A stretch of 64,000 nucleotides of DNA from an uncultured Roseovarius sp. (GCA_934501475.1 CAKSUL010000001.1:20846-84845); one strand, 5' to 3'. Shown: positions 26,040-36,270, numbered from the stretch's first letter. Notes: generated from the sequence alone by a model not told the origin. Numbers and translations are program-made.

Positions 26040-27884
26040 TCACTCCTGGGCGCGTTCCAGTTTTTCCAGCGCGCGCATCCACAGGGCCTCGGCGCGTTCC
26101 AGCGCTTCCATCACCTCGGCGTATTTCTTTTGCCAGACCGAGGCCTCATCCTTCTTGTCGTCGCCATACATCGCCGGGCTGGCCAGTTTCTGCGCCAGCT
26201 TGTCGGACATTTCGTTCAGCTTTTCAACGCGGTCCTCGCATTTCCTCACGTCCTGCCTGAGGGCCATGATCGCATCGCGCGAGGGGCGTTTGGGTTTGTC
26301 GGCCTTGGGTTTCTGCACGGGCTTGTCGCTGGCCAGCAGCATGGTGCGATAGCTTTCCAGATCGCCCTCATAGGGGGCGACATGCCCGTTGCTGACCAGC
26401 CACAGACGATCCGCCACAAGGCTGAGCAGATGCATGTCGTGGCTGACCAGAATGACCGCGCCGCTATAGGCGGTCAGCGCCTCGACCAGCGCCTCGCGGC
26501 TTTCGATGTCCAGATGGTTGGTCGGCTCATCCAGGATCAGCATATGGGGCGCGTCGATCGTGGCCAGCATCAGGCTGAGCCGCGCCTTTTGCCCGCCGGA
26601 CAGCTTGCCGACCAGCGTTTCGGCCTGCTCGGAGCCGATGCCAAAGCCGCCAAGGCGCGCGCGCAGCCGTGATGGCGTCTCCTCGGGGCGCAGGCGGCGG
26701 ATATGGTCGATCGGGGTCTCATCGACATGCAGTTCCTCGACCTGATGCTGGGCGAAATAGCCGACGCGCAGTTTGGACGCGGTGGTCATCTGCCCGGATA
26801 TCACATCAAGTTTGCCTGCCAACATCATGGAAAGAGTTGATTTTCCCTGACCGTTCTTGCCCAGCAGGGCGATGCGGTCATCCTGGTCTATCCGCAGGTT
26901 CATCCGGGTCAGCACCGGCTTGCCGTCATAGCCCACCGATGCGCCCTCGATATTGATGATCGGCGGCGACAGTTCCTCGGGCGAGGGAAAGGTGAACCGC
27001 TTGAGCGCGGCCTCTTGCGGGGTGGTGATCGGCTTCATCTTTGCGATCATCTTGAGACGCGATTGCGCCTGCACCGCCTTTGACGCCTTGGCGCGGAAAC
27101 GGTCCACGAAACTTTGCAGATGGGCGCGGCGCGCGTCCTGTTTGCGGGCCTCGGATTCAGCGGCGGCCAGACGGGCGGCGCGGGTTTCGGCGAAGGTCTC
27201 GTAGCCGCCCTGATAGAGCGTCAGCTTCTTGTCCTCGAGATGCAGGATCGAGCCGACAGCGCGGTTCAGCAGGGCGCGGTCATGGCTGATGATCAGCACC
27301 GTGTGGGGATAGCGCGCAAGGTAGGTTTCCAGCCACAGCGCCCCCTCAAGGTCGAGATAGTTGGTCGGTTCGTCCAGCAGCAGCAGATCGGGCTGCGCGA
27401 ACAGCACCGCCGCCAGCGCGACGCGCATCCGCCAGCCCCCCGAAAACGCCGAGCAGGGCATCTGCTGATCTTCGTGGCTGAATCCCAGTCCGCGCAGGAT
27501 CGACGCGCCGCGCGCCTCGGCACCCCAGGCGTCGATATCGGCCAGACGGGTCTGGATTTCGCCGATGCGGGCGGGGTCATGGGCGGTTTCGGCCTCGGCC
27601 AGCAGGTCCGCGCGCTCGGTATCGGCGGCCAGCACCGTGTCGATCAGCGATACCTCATTGCCCGGCACCTCCTGGGCGACGCCACCGATGCGGGCGCGGC
27701 TGGGCAGGGTGATGGAGCCGCCTTCCAGCGCCAGTTCCCCCCGGATCAGGCGGAACAACGTGGTCTTGCCGGTGCCATTTCGCCCGACAATGCCCACCTT
27801 GTGCCCGTCCGGAATGGAGACGGAGGCGTTTTCGATCAGCGGGCGGCCCGCGACGGAATAGGAGATGTCTGAAATGCGTAACAT
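26040..27884 (-). CDS. ABC-F family ribosome-associated ATPase
   Basis: 614 residues from the ATG at 27884; a TTG 12 codons earlier (27920) is an alternative, and neither has a good Shine-Dalgarno. Two ABC cassettes without membrane segments: Walker A GRNGTGKTTL and GKNGQGKSTL; signatures SGGWRMR and SGGQKAR; Walker B LLLDEPTNYLD and LILDEPTNHLD. An inter-domain linker and a C-terminal coiled-coil extension (about 530-614) are present. ABC-F proteins act at the ribosomal E site; the layout resembles the YheS/Uup branch, but the subfamily cannot be settled by eye. A 10-bp hairpin abuts the start codon. Confidence 0.9.
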   Translation of the reverse strand: MLRISDISYSVAGRPLIENASVSIPDGHKVGIVGRNGTGKTTLFRLIRGELALEGGSITLPSRARIGGVAQEVPGNEVSLIDTVLAADTERADLLAEAETAHDPARIGEIQTRLADIDAWGAEARGASILRGLGFSHEDQQMPCSAFSGGWRMRVALAAVLFAQPDLLLLDEPTNYLDLEGALWLETYLARYPHTVLIISHDRALLNRAVGSILHLEDKKLTLYQGGYETFAETRAARLAAAESEARKQDARRAHLQSFVDRFRAKASKAVQAQSRLKMIAKMKPITTPQEAALKRFTFPSPEELSPPIINIEGASVGYDGKPVLTRMNLRIDQDDRIALLGKNGQGKSTLSMMLAGKLDVISGQMTTASKLRVGYFAQHQVEELHVDETPIDHIRRLRPEETPSRLRARLGGFGIGSEQAETLVGKLSGGQKARLSLMLATIDAPHMLILDEPTNHLDIESREALVEALTAYSGAVILVSHDMHLLSLVADRLWLVSNGHVAPYEGDLESYRTMLLASDKPVQKPKADKPKRPSRDAIMALRQDVRKCEDRVEKLNEMSDKLAQKLASPAMYGDDKKDEASVWQKKYAEVMEALERAEALWMRALEKLERAQE

Positions 27885-27913
27885 GCGCGGAGCGATGGCG
27901 GACCGCTCCGCGC
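27885..27913 (-). terminator. hairpin between the small secreted gene and the ABC-F start codon
   Basis: GCGCGGAGCG (27885-27894) pairs perfectly over 10 bp with CGCTCCGCGC (27904-27913). On the minus strand the stem ends at the base directly before the ABC-F ATG, 16 nt after the upstream gene's stop. It could terminate the upstream message, or hide the ABC-F start, or both. No T-run follows. Confidence 0.5.
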
Positions 27914-27929
27914 TTGTCAACTGGCGGTC

Positions 27930-28214
27930 TTACTTGAGCAGCGCCGCCATGCCGTCGGCCGGATAGGTCTTGAAGCCGACAAACGGGCTGTCGCCGTCCT
28001 GGCTGAACACGAAGACGTGGATTTCCTCATGCTGAAGGGTGGCGCGGCAGAACACGTTTTCCTGCGCCAGTGCTTCGGGGCAATTCTCAAGATCCATGTG
28101 GGGCACGGCCGCCTCGAATTGTTCGTAGGTCATCGTTGCGGGCGTGGCATCCGCCCAGAGCGGTGCTGCGGCAAGGGTCATGGCGGCGGTCGTGCAAAGG
28201 GTAGTCAGCTTCAT
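27930..28214 (-). CDS. small secreted protein of unknown function
   Basis: 94 residues with a clear signal peptide (core LCTTAAMTLAAAPLW, cleavage after WADA, about residue 23). The mature part of about 70 residues has two cysteines (in ENCPEAL and VFCRATL) that could form a disulfide and a His/acidic stretch (QHEEIHVFVF). I do not recognise a family. It diverges from ndk over 179 bp. A weak FNR-like sequence, TTGACTAAAATCAT at 28260-28273, lies 46-59 bp upstream but one half-site is imperfect. Confidence 0.75.
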   Translation of the reverse strand: MKLTTLCTTAAMTLAAAPLWADATPATMTYEQFEAAVPHMDLENCPEALAQENVFCRATLQHEEIHVFVFSQDGDSPFVGFKTYPADGMAALLK

Positions 28215-28393
28215 TTTCGTGATGTCCTTGGTTGGGTTGATTCGTCTGGTTTCGTTATCTTGACTAAAATCATCAGAAATAAACCCCCCAAAATATCACC
28301 AAGGTGCCGCACCCCGAATAGGCCTTTATCCCATGCCAAGCGCGTGCTAATGCCAGCGCCAGATTCACACTTATTTCCTGAAAAGAGGCTGAC

Positions 28394-28816
28394 ATGGCAA
28401 CCGAACGCACGCTGAGCATCATCAAACCCGACGCAACCAAGCGCAACCTGACCGGCAAGATCAACGCCAAGTTCGAGGATGCGGGCCTGCGCATCATCGC
28501 GCAAAAGCGCATCCACCTGACCAAGGCGCAGGCGGGCAAGTTCTATGAAGTGCACGCCGCGCGTCCGTTCTATGACGAGCTGTGCGAATTCATGGCGTCC
28601 GAGCCTGTCGTCGTGCAGGTTCTGGAAGGCGAAGGCGCGATTGCCAGGAACCGCGAAGTGATGGGTGCGACCAACCCCGCCGATGCCGCCCCCGGCACCA
28701 TCCGCGCCGAATTTGCCGAAAGCGTTGGCGAAAACTCGGTTCACGGCTCGGACGCGCCTGAAACGGCTGCCGCCGAAATCGCGTATTTCTTTTCCGGTCT
28801 CGAACTGGTCGGCTGA
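28394..28816 (+). CDS. ndk: nucleoside-diphosphate kinase Ndk
   Basis: 140-residue enzyme balancing NTP pools by phosphate transfer through an active-site histidine. Signatures: [18 protein letters not shown] at the start, FYDELCEFM, the [14 protein letters not shown] loop and the catalytic motif [12 protein letters not shown] with its His. Complete, typical length. Followed by a strong GC-rich hairpin. Confidence 0.98.
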   Translation: MATERTLSIIKPDATKRNLTGKINAKFEDAGLRIIAQKRIHLTKAQAGKFYEVHAARPFYDELCEFMASEPVVVQVLEGEGAIARNREVMGATNPADAAPGTIRAEFAESVGENSVHGSDAPETAAAEIAYFFSGLELVG

Positions 28817-28893
28817 TCATTCGATCCTCCGGGGCGGGCAAGACCACCCGCCATGCGCCGCGCCCCAGGGGCGGGGCGGTTCACGCATCATGC

Positions 28894-28926
28894 AACGGGC
28901 CCGGGCATATCCTGCCTGGGCCCGTT
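28894..28926 (+). terminator. hairpin terminator downstream of ndk
   Basis: A 13-bp stem with one G-T pair (arms 28894-28906 and 28914-28926, core AACGGGCCC / GGGCCCGTT) around a 7-nt loop, followed by GGCGTTTTGCC. It lies 78 nt after the ndk stop and before the acyltransferase gene. Confidence 0.65.
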
Positions 28927-29035
28927 GGCGTTTTGCCATTGGGAACAATGCGATGCCTGAACGCAGTGGCATTTGTCGCGGGGCGCGCGCATCTTTGCCC
29001 TTGGCGCGGCGCACAATTGGGATCATAGATGATCG

Positions 29036-29911
29036 GTGTTCACTCGTCCGTTAAATTCGCTTTGGCATCATCTCAGATATGCCCCGCTCTGGACGGCGCT
29101 GGCCTTTTCGCGCCGGCGCGCGTTCGATGCGCGTGCCCGCGTGTTCGGCAGGTTTGTCGGCGGTGTCATGCGCTGGTTTCCGGTTGCGCGGCGTCGTTTT
29201 GATCGCGAGCTGATCCGCGTCTATCCCGACATGCCGCGCCCCGAGCGGATGCGACTGTGCCGCGACATGGGCCAGCAGATGGGGCAGACCCTGTTCGAGA
29301 TCTACCACTGCGCCGAGTTGCAGACCCTTCAGGACCGGTTTACCGTCTCCGGCCCCGGTCTGGCCGCGCTTGAGGCGGCGCATGCCCAGGGCAAGGGCGC
29401 GATCATCGTTTCGGGCCATTTCGGCCAGTGGGAGGCGATCCGCGCGGTGCTGAAGGCGCGCGGAATGGAGACCGGCGCGGTCTATCGTCCGCAAACCAAC
29501 CGCCATTACGAGCGTCGCCTGCTGGCGGGGATCGAAGTGGGCGGGCGTCCAATCCTGGCGACCGGCAAGATCGGCACCAAGGCGCTGGTCCGGCATCTTG
29601 TCTCGGGCGGGTTCATCGCGATCCTGCTGGATGAAAAGGCCAGCGATGGCGCGGCGCTGCCGTTTCTGGGGCGCAATGCGCTGACCTCATTGGCGGCGGC
29701 GCGTCTGGCGCTGAAATACGATCTGCCGATGGTGCCCGCCTATGGCACGCGGATCGGCAACGAAAGCAACTTTGACGTCGAATTCGAGGCCGCCATTCCC
29801 CATAGCGACAGTCTGACCATGACACAGGCGTTCAATGACAGCCTGTCGGCCCGGATTCTGGGCAAGCCCGATCAATGGTATTGGATGTTGCGCCGCTGGA
29901 ACGGGCAATAA
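29036..29911 (+). CDS. LpxL/HtrB-like lysophospholipid acyltransferase family protein
   Basis: 291 residues from a GTG at 29036; no strong ribosome-binding site, so the start is uncertain. The H-x4-E acyltransferase motif is HFGQWE in IIVSGHFGQWEAIR; YRPQTNRHYER and the DEKASDGAALPFLG stretch are also typical of lipid A late acyltransferases. An amphipathic, Arg-rich N-terminus (LWTALAFSRRRAFDARARV) may anchor it at the inner membrane. It could add a secondary acyl chain to lipid A, or to an ornithine or other lipid; the sequence does not tell which. Consistent with the LPS theme of the window. Confidence 0.87.
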   Translation: MFTRPLNSLWHHLRYAPLWTALAFSRRRAFDARARVFGRFVGGVMRWFPVARRRFDRELIRVYPDMPRPERMRLCRDMGQQMGQTLFEIYHCAELQTLQDRFTVSGPGLAALEAAHAQGKGAIIVSGHFGQWEAIRAVLKARGMETGAVYRPQTNRHYERRLLAGIEVGGRPILATGKIGTKALVRHLVSGGFIAILLDEKASDGAALPFLGRNALTSLAAARLALKYDLPMVPAYGTRIGNESNFDVEFEAAIPHSDSLTMTQAFNDSLSARILGKPDQWYWMLRRWNGQ

Positions 29912-29934
29912 GGCGTCGCCTGTTTTGGTGCGCC

Positions 29935-30054
29935 TCAGATGCTGGCGAAATCCGTGAACATCGGGCGTGCGCTGCCCTTGGGGTTGGGCTTTTGCTGCTT
30001 TGGCGCGGGTTTGCGCGGGTCTGGCGTCGGCGGTTTGGGGGAGGTGGCGGGCAT
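29935..30054 (-). CDS. 39-residue basic Lys/Pro-rich peptide
   Basis: ATG at 30054 has a good AGGAG ribosome-binding site 9 nt upstream. The peptide is rich in Pro and Lys (TPDPRKPAPKQQKPNPKG) and ends in a non-repetitive RPMFTDFASI. The frame continues upstream to a further ATG at 30165 but without ribosome-binding site or coding character. No known family. It follows the terminator of the corrinoid-activation gene, so it probably needs its own promoter. Short length makes it tentative. Confidence 0.5.
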   Translation of the reverse strand: MPATSPKPPTPDPRKPAPKQQKPNPKGSARPMFTDFASI

Positions 30055-30178
30055 CTGACTTTGCTCCTGTTGCGGGGCAGGGCCTGTCGGGTTGCACCGG
30101 GGGGCGCTGCGATATCCTGCAGGATCACAGTGCGAAGTGGCGCGAATACGATGCAATCGTGACAAATTTTAGGAGAAT

Positions 30179-30212
30179 GCGGCGGCAAGGTGCGGGATGC
30201 CTTTGCCGCCGC
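30179..30212 (-). terminator. terminator of the RACo-like gene
   Basis: On the minus strand, 10 nt after the stop, GCGGCGGCAAAGG pairs with CCTTGCCGCCGC (12 bp with one bulged base, 9-nt loop) and is followed by ATTCTCCTAAAATTT. Confidence 0.7.
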
Positions 30213-30222
30213 GATTGCGGGA

Positions 30223-32271
30223 TCAGCCGCGCCGCCGTCTGCGCCGCCCGCCCGCATCCCCGCCGCCGCCTGAGCCGGTGTTGAAATTGGGGTCGGGCAG
30301 GGTGAGGATCTTTTTCAGTTCGGGGAAGGGATCGGTCTTGTGCGGAATGGCGTTGGCGGCGACGAAATGCTCCTGGAACCTGGGGGCGATGGCGGTTTCG
30401 ACCTTGGTGATCTCACCGACCACGCGCTCGATCTCGACGCGGGCGGCGACGTTGCACAGCGCGATGCGCGCGCCCGTGCCCGCCGCATTGCCCGCCGATG
30501 TCACCTTGTCCAGCGGCGCATCCGGGATCATGCCCAGAACCATGGCGTGCAGGTTCGAGATATGCGCGCCGAACGCCCCGGCCAGAACCACCCGGTCCAC
30601 ACGATCGACGCCGCGCTCATCCATCAAGAGGCGCGCGCCGGCATAGAGCGCAGATTTGGCCAGCTGGATGGCGCGGATATCGCCCTGGGTCACGGTGATG
30701 CGCGGGCCGCCCTTGTCGGTGGCGTCGATGATCAGATAGGAATGCGTGCGCCCCTCGGGCACCATGCGCGACGTGCCCGTGACCTCGGCCGAGCCGAGCA
30801 GGCCGTTTTCATCCAGCAGGCCGGCCATGCGCAATTCGGCCACCGCCTCGATGATGCCCGAGCCGCAGATGCCGGTGATGCCGGTGCTGTCGGTGGCCGC
30901 GTCGAAACCGTCCTCGTCGGACCACAGATCACAGCCGATCACGCGAAAGCGCGGCTCATGCGTCACCGGGTCGATGCGGATCGCGTCGATCGCGCCGGGG
31001 GCGGCGCGCTGGCCGGAACTGATCTGCGCGCCCTCAAAGGCCGGACCCGTCGGCGAGGAGCAGGCCAGCACGCGGGTCTTGTCGCCCAGCAGGATTTCGG
31101 CATTGGTGCCCACATCGACGATCAGCACCAGGTCCTCGGATTTGCCCGGTTCCTCGGAGAGGGCGACGGCGGCGGCATCCGCGCCGACATGGCCGGCGAT
31201 GCAGGGCAGGATATAGATGCGCGCCCGGGCGTTGATCGCGCCCAGATCCAGTTCGCGCGCCGCCATCGAGATGCTGTGCGACGTGGCCAGCGCAAAGGGG
31301 GCCTGACCCAGTTCGACCGGGTCGATGCCCAGCAGAAGATGGTGCATGACCGGGTTGCACACGAACACGACCTCGACGATCAGATCAGGGTCGATCCCGG
31401 CCTCCTTGGCGATTTCGCCGGCCACCGTGTCGATCGCCTCGCGCACGGCGTTGGTCATTTCGACATCGCCGCCCGGGTTCATCATCGAATATGAGACCCG
31501 GCTCATCAGGTCTTCGCCAAAGCGGATCTGCGGGTTCATGATCCCCGCAGAGGCGATGACCGCCCCGTCGTGCAGATCCGTCAGATGCGCGGCGATGGTG
31601 GTCGAGCCGAGGTCGATGGCCAGGCCGAACAGCCCGGATTCATGCAGTCCCGGCCAGATCTCGATCAGGCGCGCGACCTCATCGGTGTGGGATTTGTGCA
31701 GCGCGACGGTGATCTGCCACTTGCCCTTGCGCAGCACCTTTTGCAGCTTGGAGAGCAGCGTCAGGTCGGCGCGGATCGCCGGGATGTCCCATTGCTCGCG
31801 CAGGGCGCGTTCCAGCCGCTCGAGATCGCCGGTGGGGGTGTGCATGTCGGGCTCTTCCACCTCGACGAAATAGAGCCGCGTTGCCGGGTCCATCTGGATG
31901 GCGCGGCTTGAGGCGGCCTTGCGCACGACCTGCCGGTGGACCTGTGATTCCGGGGGCACGTCGATAACCACATCGCCCTGCACCGTCGCCTGACAGCCCA
32001 GACGCCGGCCCTTTTTCAGCCCGCGCTTGTCGTCATAGCGCTGTTCGACCGCGTTCCATTCCGACAGAGCGGTTTCCGTCACGCTGACCCCGTGTTTGGG
32101 GAATTCGCCATAGCTGGGCGTGATCTGGCATTTCGAGCAGATGCCACGCCCGCCACAGACCGAATCAAGATCGACACCCAATTGCCGCGCGGCGGTCAGG
32201 ACCGGTGTGCCGACGGGGAAGTGGCCGCGTTTGCCGGAGGGGGTGAAGACGACAAGGGGATCGTTGCTCAT
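30223..32271 (-). CDS. RACo/RamA-like corrinoid-protein reactivating ATPase (DUF4445) with [2Fe-2S] domain
   Basis: 682 residues from the ATG at 32271. The N-terminal ferredoxin-like domain has cysteines in SVCGGRGICSKC and RLGCQA, fitting a [2Fe-2S] site. A linker domain leads to an ASKHA-type ATPase/DUF4445 domain from about residue 225: LAIDLGSTTIAAHL, NPQIRFGEDLMSR, VDVGTNAEILLG, CGSGIIEAV and LAGAFGAHI. Such proteins reduce inactive Co(II) corrinoids. In Rhodobacterales relatives a member is reported to support split, B12-dependent methionine synthase, which would link it to metK; no corrinoid protein is adjacent here. The C-terminus ends in an unusual GGRRRRRRG tail. A promoter is visible upstream. 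Confidence 0.88.
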   Translation of the reverse strand: MSNDPLVVFTPSGKRGHFPVGTPVLTAARQLGVDLDSVCGGRGICSKCQITPSYGEFPKHGVSVTETALSEWNAVEQRYDDKRGLKKGRRLGCQATVQGDVVIDVPPESQVHRQVVRKAASSRAIQMDPATRLYFVEVEEPDMHTPTGDLERLERALREQWDIPAIRADLTLLSKLQKVLRKGKWQITVALHKSHTDEVARLIEIWPGLHESGLFGLAIDLGSTTIAAHLTDLHDGAVIASAGIMNPQIRFGEDLMSRVSYSMMNPGGDVEMTNAVREAIDTVAGEIAKEAGIDPDLIVEVVFVCNPVMHHLLLGIDPVELGQAPFALATSHSISMAARELDLGAINARARIYILPCIAGHVGADAAAVALSEEPGKSEDLVLIVDVGTNAEILLGDKTRVLACSSPTGPAFEGAQISSGQRAAPGAIDAIRIDPVTHEPRFRVIGCDLWSDEDGFDAATDSTGITGICGSGIIEAVAELRMAGLLDENGLLGSAEVTGTSRMVPEGRTHSYLIIDATDKGGPRITVTQGDIRAIQLAKSALYAGARLLMDERGVDRVDRVVLAGAFGAHISNLHAMVLGMIPDAPLDKVTSAGNAAGTGARIALCNVAARVEIERVVGEITKVETAIAPRFQEHFVAANAIPHKTDPFPELKKILTLPDPNFNTGSGGGGDAGGRRRRRRG

Positions 32272-32329
32272 TTTGGGGCATCCATGTGTTGGGCGGGACT
32301 CCTGCTCGGGCAGGGTCTGCGGGCAGCAT

Positions 32330-32357
32330 ATGTTATTGCCGATATGACGAAGGTCAA
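32330..32357 (-). promoter_or_regulatory. sigma-70-type promoter of the RACo-like gene
   Basis: On the minus strand TTGACC (32357-32352) and TAACAT (32335-32330) are 16 bp apart. Transcription would begin near 32323, giving a leader of about 50 nt that contains a small CCTGC/GCAGG hairpin before the ATG. Confidence 0.45.
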
Positions 32358-32453
32358 CAACCGGCGTAATCTGGCCAAGCTGCGTCATGTTGCGCAGGCC
32401 CCGCGCGCAGGGCGCTGAATGATCAGGGAATTTCAGAGGCGGGGCCGTCAGAT

Positions 32454-32480
32454 GAGTATTTGTGCAAAGAAGAACGGCAG
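32454..32480. repeat. GAGTATTT gene-end element, copy 3 (single)
   Basis: Reads GAGTATTTGTGCAAAGAAGA then ACGGCAG, nearly identical to the left arm of copy 1 at 8164. It begins 32 bp beyond the last base of the agmatinase-family gene's coding strand end and has no inverted partner. Confidence 0.7.
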
Positions 32481-32485
32481 GCGCG

Positions 32486-33442
32486 TCATGAGTTGCGGGC
32501 GTGAAAGACAAAGCCGATCAGGTTCAGCAGCACCTGGGCGGCGAGGATCGAGGTGCTGTCGGTGGGGTCGTAGGCCGGGGCGACCTCGACCAGGTCGATG
32601 CCGACGATCTCATGGTTGCGCGCGGCCAGTTGCAGCAGTTCGAGCACCTCGTAGTAGAGAAAGCCCCCGTGGCTGGGCGTGCCGGTGCCGGGCGCGATCG
32701 AGGGGCAGAAGCCGTCGATGTCGATGGTGATATAGAGGCGCGCGCCCTTGGGGATGCGCGCCGCCAAGGCCGCGGTCCCCATCTTGCGGGCCTGGCGCAC
32801 CGAGATGATGTCACCCCCCATGGCGCGCGCGTCGGCGTAGCCCTCCTGGGAGGTGGAGCTGACATTGCGGATGCCGACCTGGGTGAGGCCGGTGACATAG
32901 GGTTTGTCGGCGGCGCGGCGCATCGGGTTGCCATGGCCGTGGCGCACGCCGTGGCGTTCATCGACGAAATCAAGATGCGCGTCGATTTGCAGGATGTGGA
33001 TGTCGCCCTGGTCATGAAAGGCGTTGATGCAGGGGATGTTGATCGAGTGATCGCCGCCGATGATCACCGGCAGCGCCCCGGCGGCGAGGGCGGCGCGCAC
33101 GCCGGTTTCGATATTGGCGTGGCTTTGCATGGTGTCGGTATGCACGATGTCGGCGTCGCCCATATCGACGATGCGCACATCCGCGCCAAGGTAGGTCACG
33201 TCGTCTTCGTGATCATACGCCCCGCCATGTCCGAAGCTGAACAGGGTCGAGGCCTCGCGCACGGAGCGCGGGCCGAACCGTGCGCCGGGGCGCCACTGCG
33301 TGCCGGCATCGAACGGCGCGCCGAGCACCGCCACATCCGCGTCGATGGCCGACCAGTCGCTGACATAGGGGCGCTTGCCAAAGGTCGAAATGCCCACGAA
33401 GGGCAGGTTCAGGCGTCCGGTTTCATAGTCATGTCGGGTCAT
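32486..33442 (-). CDS. speB: agmatinase/ureohydrolase family protein
   Basis: 318 residues from the ATG at 33442. Binuclear manganese ligands are in place: GGDHS, DAHLDF and DIDGFCPS, with PFDAGTQWRPGARFGP typical of the agmatinase branch. It hydrolyses a guanidino compound, releasing urea; agmatine to putrescine is most likely, with guanidinobutyrate or a related substrate as alternatives. Cytoplasmic. It diverges from guaB over 138 bp, and no arginine decarboxylase gene is nearby. Confidence 0.85.
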   Translation of the reverse strand: MTRHDYETGRLNLPFVGISTFGKRPYVSDWSAIDADVAVLGAPFDAGTQWRPGARFGPRSVREASTLFSFGHGGAYDHEDDVTYLGADVRIVDMGDADIVHTDTMQSHANIETGVRAALAAGALPVIIGGDHSINIPCINAFHDQGDIHILQIDAHLDFVDERHGVRHGHGNPMRRAADKPYVTGLTQVGIRNVSSTSQEGYADARAMGGDIISVRQARKMGTAALAARIPKGARLYITIDIDGFCPSIAPGTGTPSHGGFLYYEVLELLQLAARNHEIVGIDLVEVAPAYDPTDSTSILAAQVLLNLIGFVFHARNS

Positions 33443-33496
33443 GGTGGGCCTCTGGGAATTGCGATGTGAGTGTGAGCCTGTCGTGAAACAGTGTGA

Positions 33497-35029
<1,533 letters not shown>

Positions 35030-35083
35030 TGGTATTTATTACAGTAGTATGCGGCGCTATCTTGATGTGATGGGGGAGATGAA

Positions 35084-36232
35084 TTGACCCCTGCCGCGCG
35101 CGTTCAGGCCGCCATCGGGATACTTGACGCTATCGGCGACGGTATGCCGGCTGAAAAGGCGTTGACGGGGTGGGCGCGGCGGTCGCGCTTTGCCGGGTCG
35201 GGGGATCGCGCGGCGGTGCGCGATCATGTCTTTGACGTGTTGCGCGCGCGCCGCTCGCTGGCGGCTTTGGCAGGCGGGCGCGAGGATGGCCGCGCGCTGA
35301 TGTGGGCGCTGATGTCGCGCGAAGGCATTGATCCCCAGACGGTTTTCATCGGCGGCGCCTATGGGCCGGCCCCCCTCGACGCGGATGAGATCCACCCGGC
35401 CAGCGCCAGCGATGCCATTGATCTGCCCGAGTGGCTGATCCCGGTGCTGCGCGCCGATCTCGGCGCGGATTTTGCCGCGACCGAGCAGGCCTTGCGCCAG
35501 CGCGCCCCGGTGATGATCCGGGTCAATCTGCGCAAGACCAGCCGTGCGCAGGCGGTCGATCTGCTGGCGGGTGACGGGATTGAGGCCGAACCCTGCGAGA
35601 TCGCGCCGACCGCGCTGCGGCTGGGTCAGGGGGCGCGCAAACTGGCGCAGACGGCAGCCTATCGCGATGGTCTGGTCGAGTTGCAGGACGGCTCCAGCCA
35701 GGGGGCGATGCAGATGCTGGACATCGCGCCGGGCGCGCGTGTGCTGGATTATTGCGCCGGGGGCGGGGGCAAGGCGCTGGCGCTGGCGGCGCGTGTCGAT
35801 GCCCGGTTTTTCGCCCATGACGTAGATCCTGCGCGCATGTCGGACCTGCCGGCGCGAGCAGCGCGGGCCGGGGTGGCGATCCAATGTGTTGACGGCGATG
35901 ACCTGTCCCGCGAGGCCGCGTTTGACGTGGTCCTCTGCGATGTGCCCTGTTCGGGCAGCGGGACCTGGCGGCGCGCGCCGGACGCGAAATGGCGCTTTAC
36001 CCCCGAGCGACTGGCCGAGTTGACCGCCATGCAGGACGACATCCTGGACCGCGCCAGCCGCATGACCGGGCGTCTGGTCTATGCGACATGTTCCCTTCTA
36101 AGTGCCGAGAACCAAGACAGGATTTCGGCCTTTCTGCGGCGTCATCCTGGCTGGACTGTCGCATTTTCGCATAATTGGCCGGTGTCGGATGCGGGGGATG
36201 GATTCTTTGTGGCGCAGCTTGACCGTGAGTGA
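35084..36232 (+). CDS. RsmB-like rRNA (cytosine-C5) methyltransferase
   Basis: 382 residues from a TTG at 35084 with a strong GGGGGAG site. The SAM fold has VLDYCAGGGGKALALAA (motif I); catalytic residues lie in LCDVPCSGSGTWRR (PC motif) and YATCSLL (second cysteine). The N-terminal part is RsmB-like but shorter than E. coli RsmB and may lack a full NusB-like domain. It likely methylates a C5 of 16S rRNA, or tRNA in related enzymes. It is 54 bp after guaB, probably co-transcribed. Confidence 0.9.
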   Translation: MTPAARVQAAIGILDAIGDGMPAEKALTGWARRSRFAGSGDRAAVRDHVFDVLRARRSLAALAGGREDGRALMWALMSREGIDPQTVFIGGAYGPAPLDADEIHPASASDAIDLPEWLIPVLRADLGADFAATEQALRQRAPVMIRVNLRKTSRAQAVDLLAGDGIEAEPCEIAPTALRLGQGARKLAQTAAYRDGLVELQDGSSQGAMQMLDIAPGARVLDYCAGGGGKALALAARVDARFFAHDVDPARMSDLPARAARAGVAIQCVDGDDLSREAAFDVVLCDVPCSGSGTWRRAPDAKWRFTPERLAELTAMQDDILDRASRMTGRLVYATCSLLSAENQDRISAFLRRHPGWTVAFSHNWPVSDAGDGFFVAQLDRE

Positions 36233-36270
36233 TAGCGTCAAATTCAACCCTGAGATGTAAATTCAAGGCG

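Noticed and set aside
28260-28273. TTGACTAAAATCAT between the small secreted gene and ndk as an FNR box
   Set aside because: Second half-site is imperfect (ATCAT for ATCAA) and TTGACT may simply be a -35 element; too weak to call.
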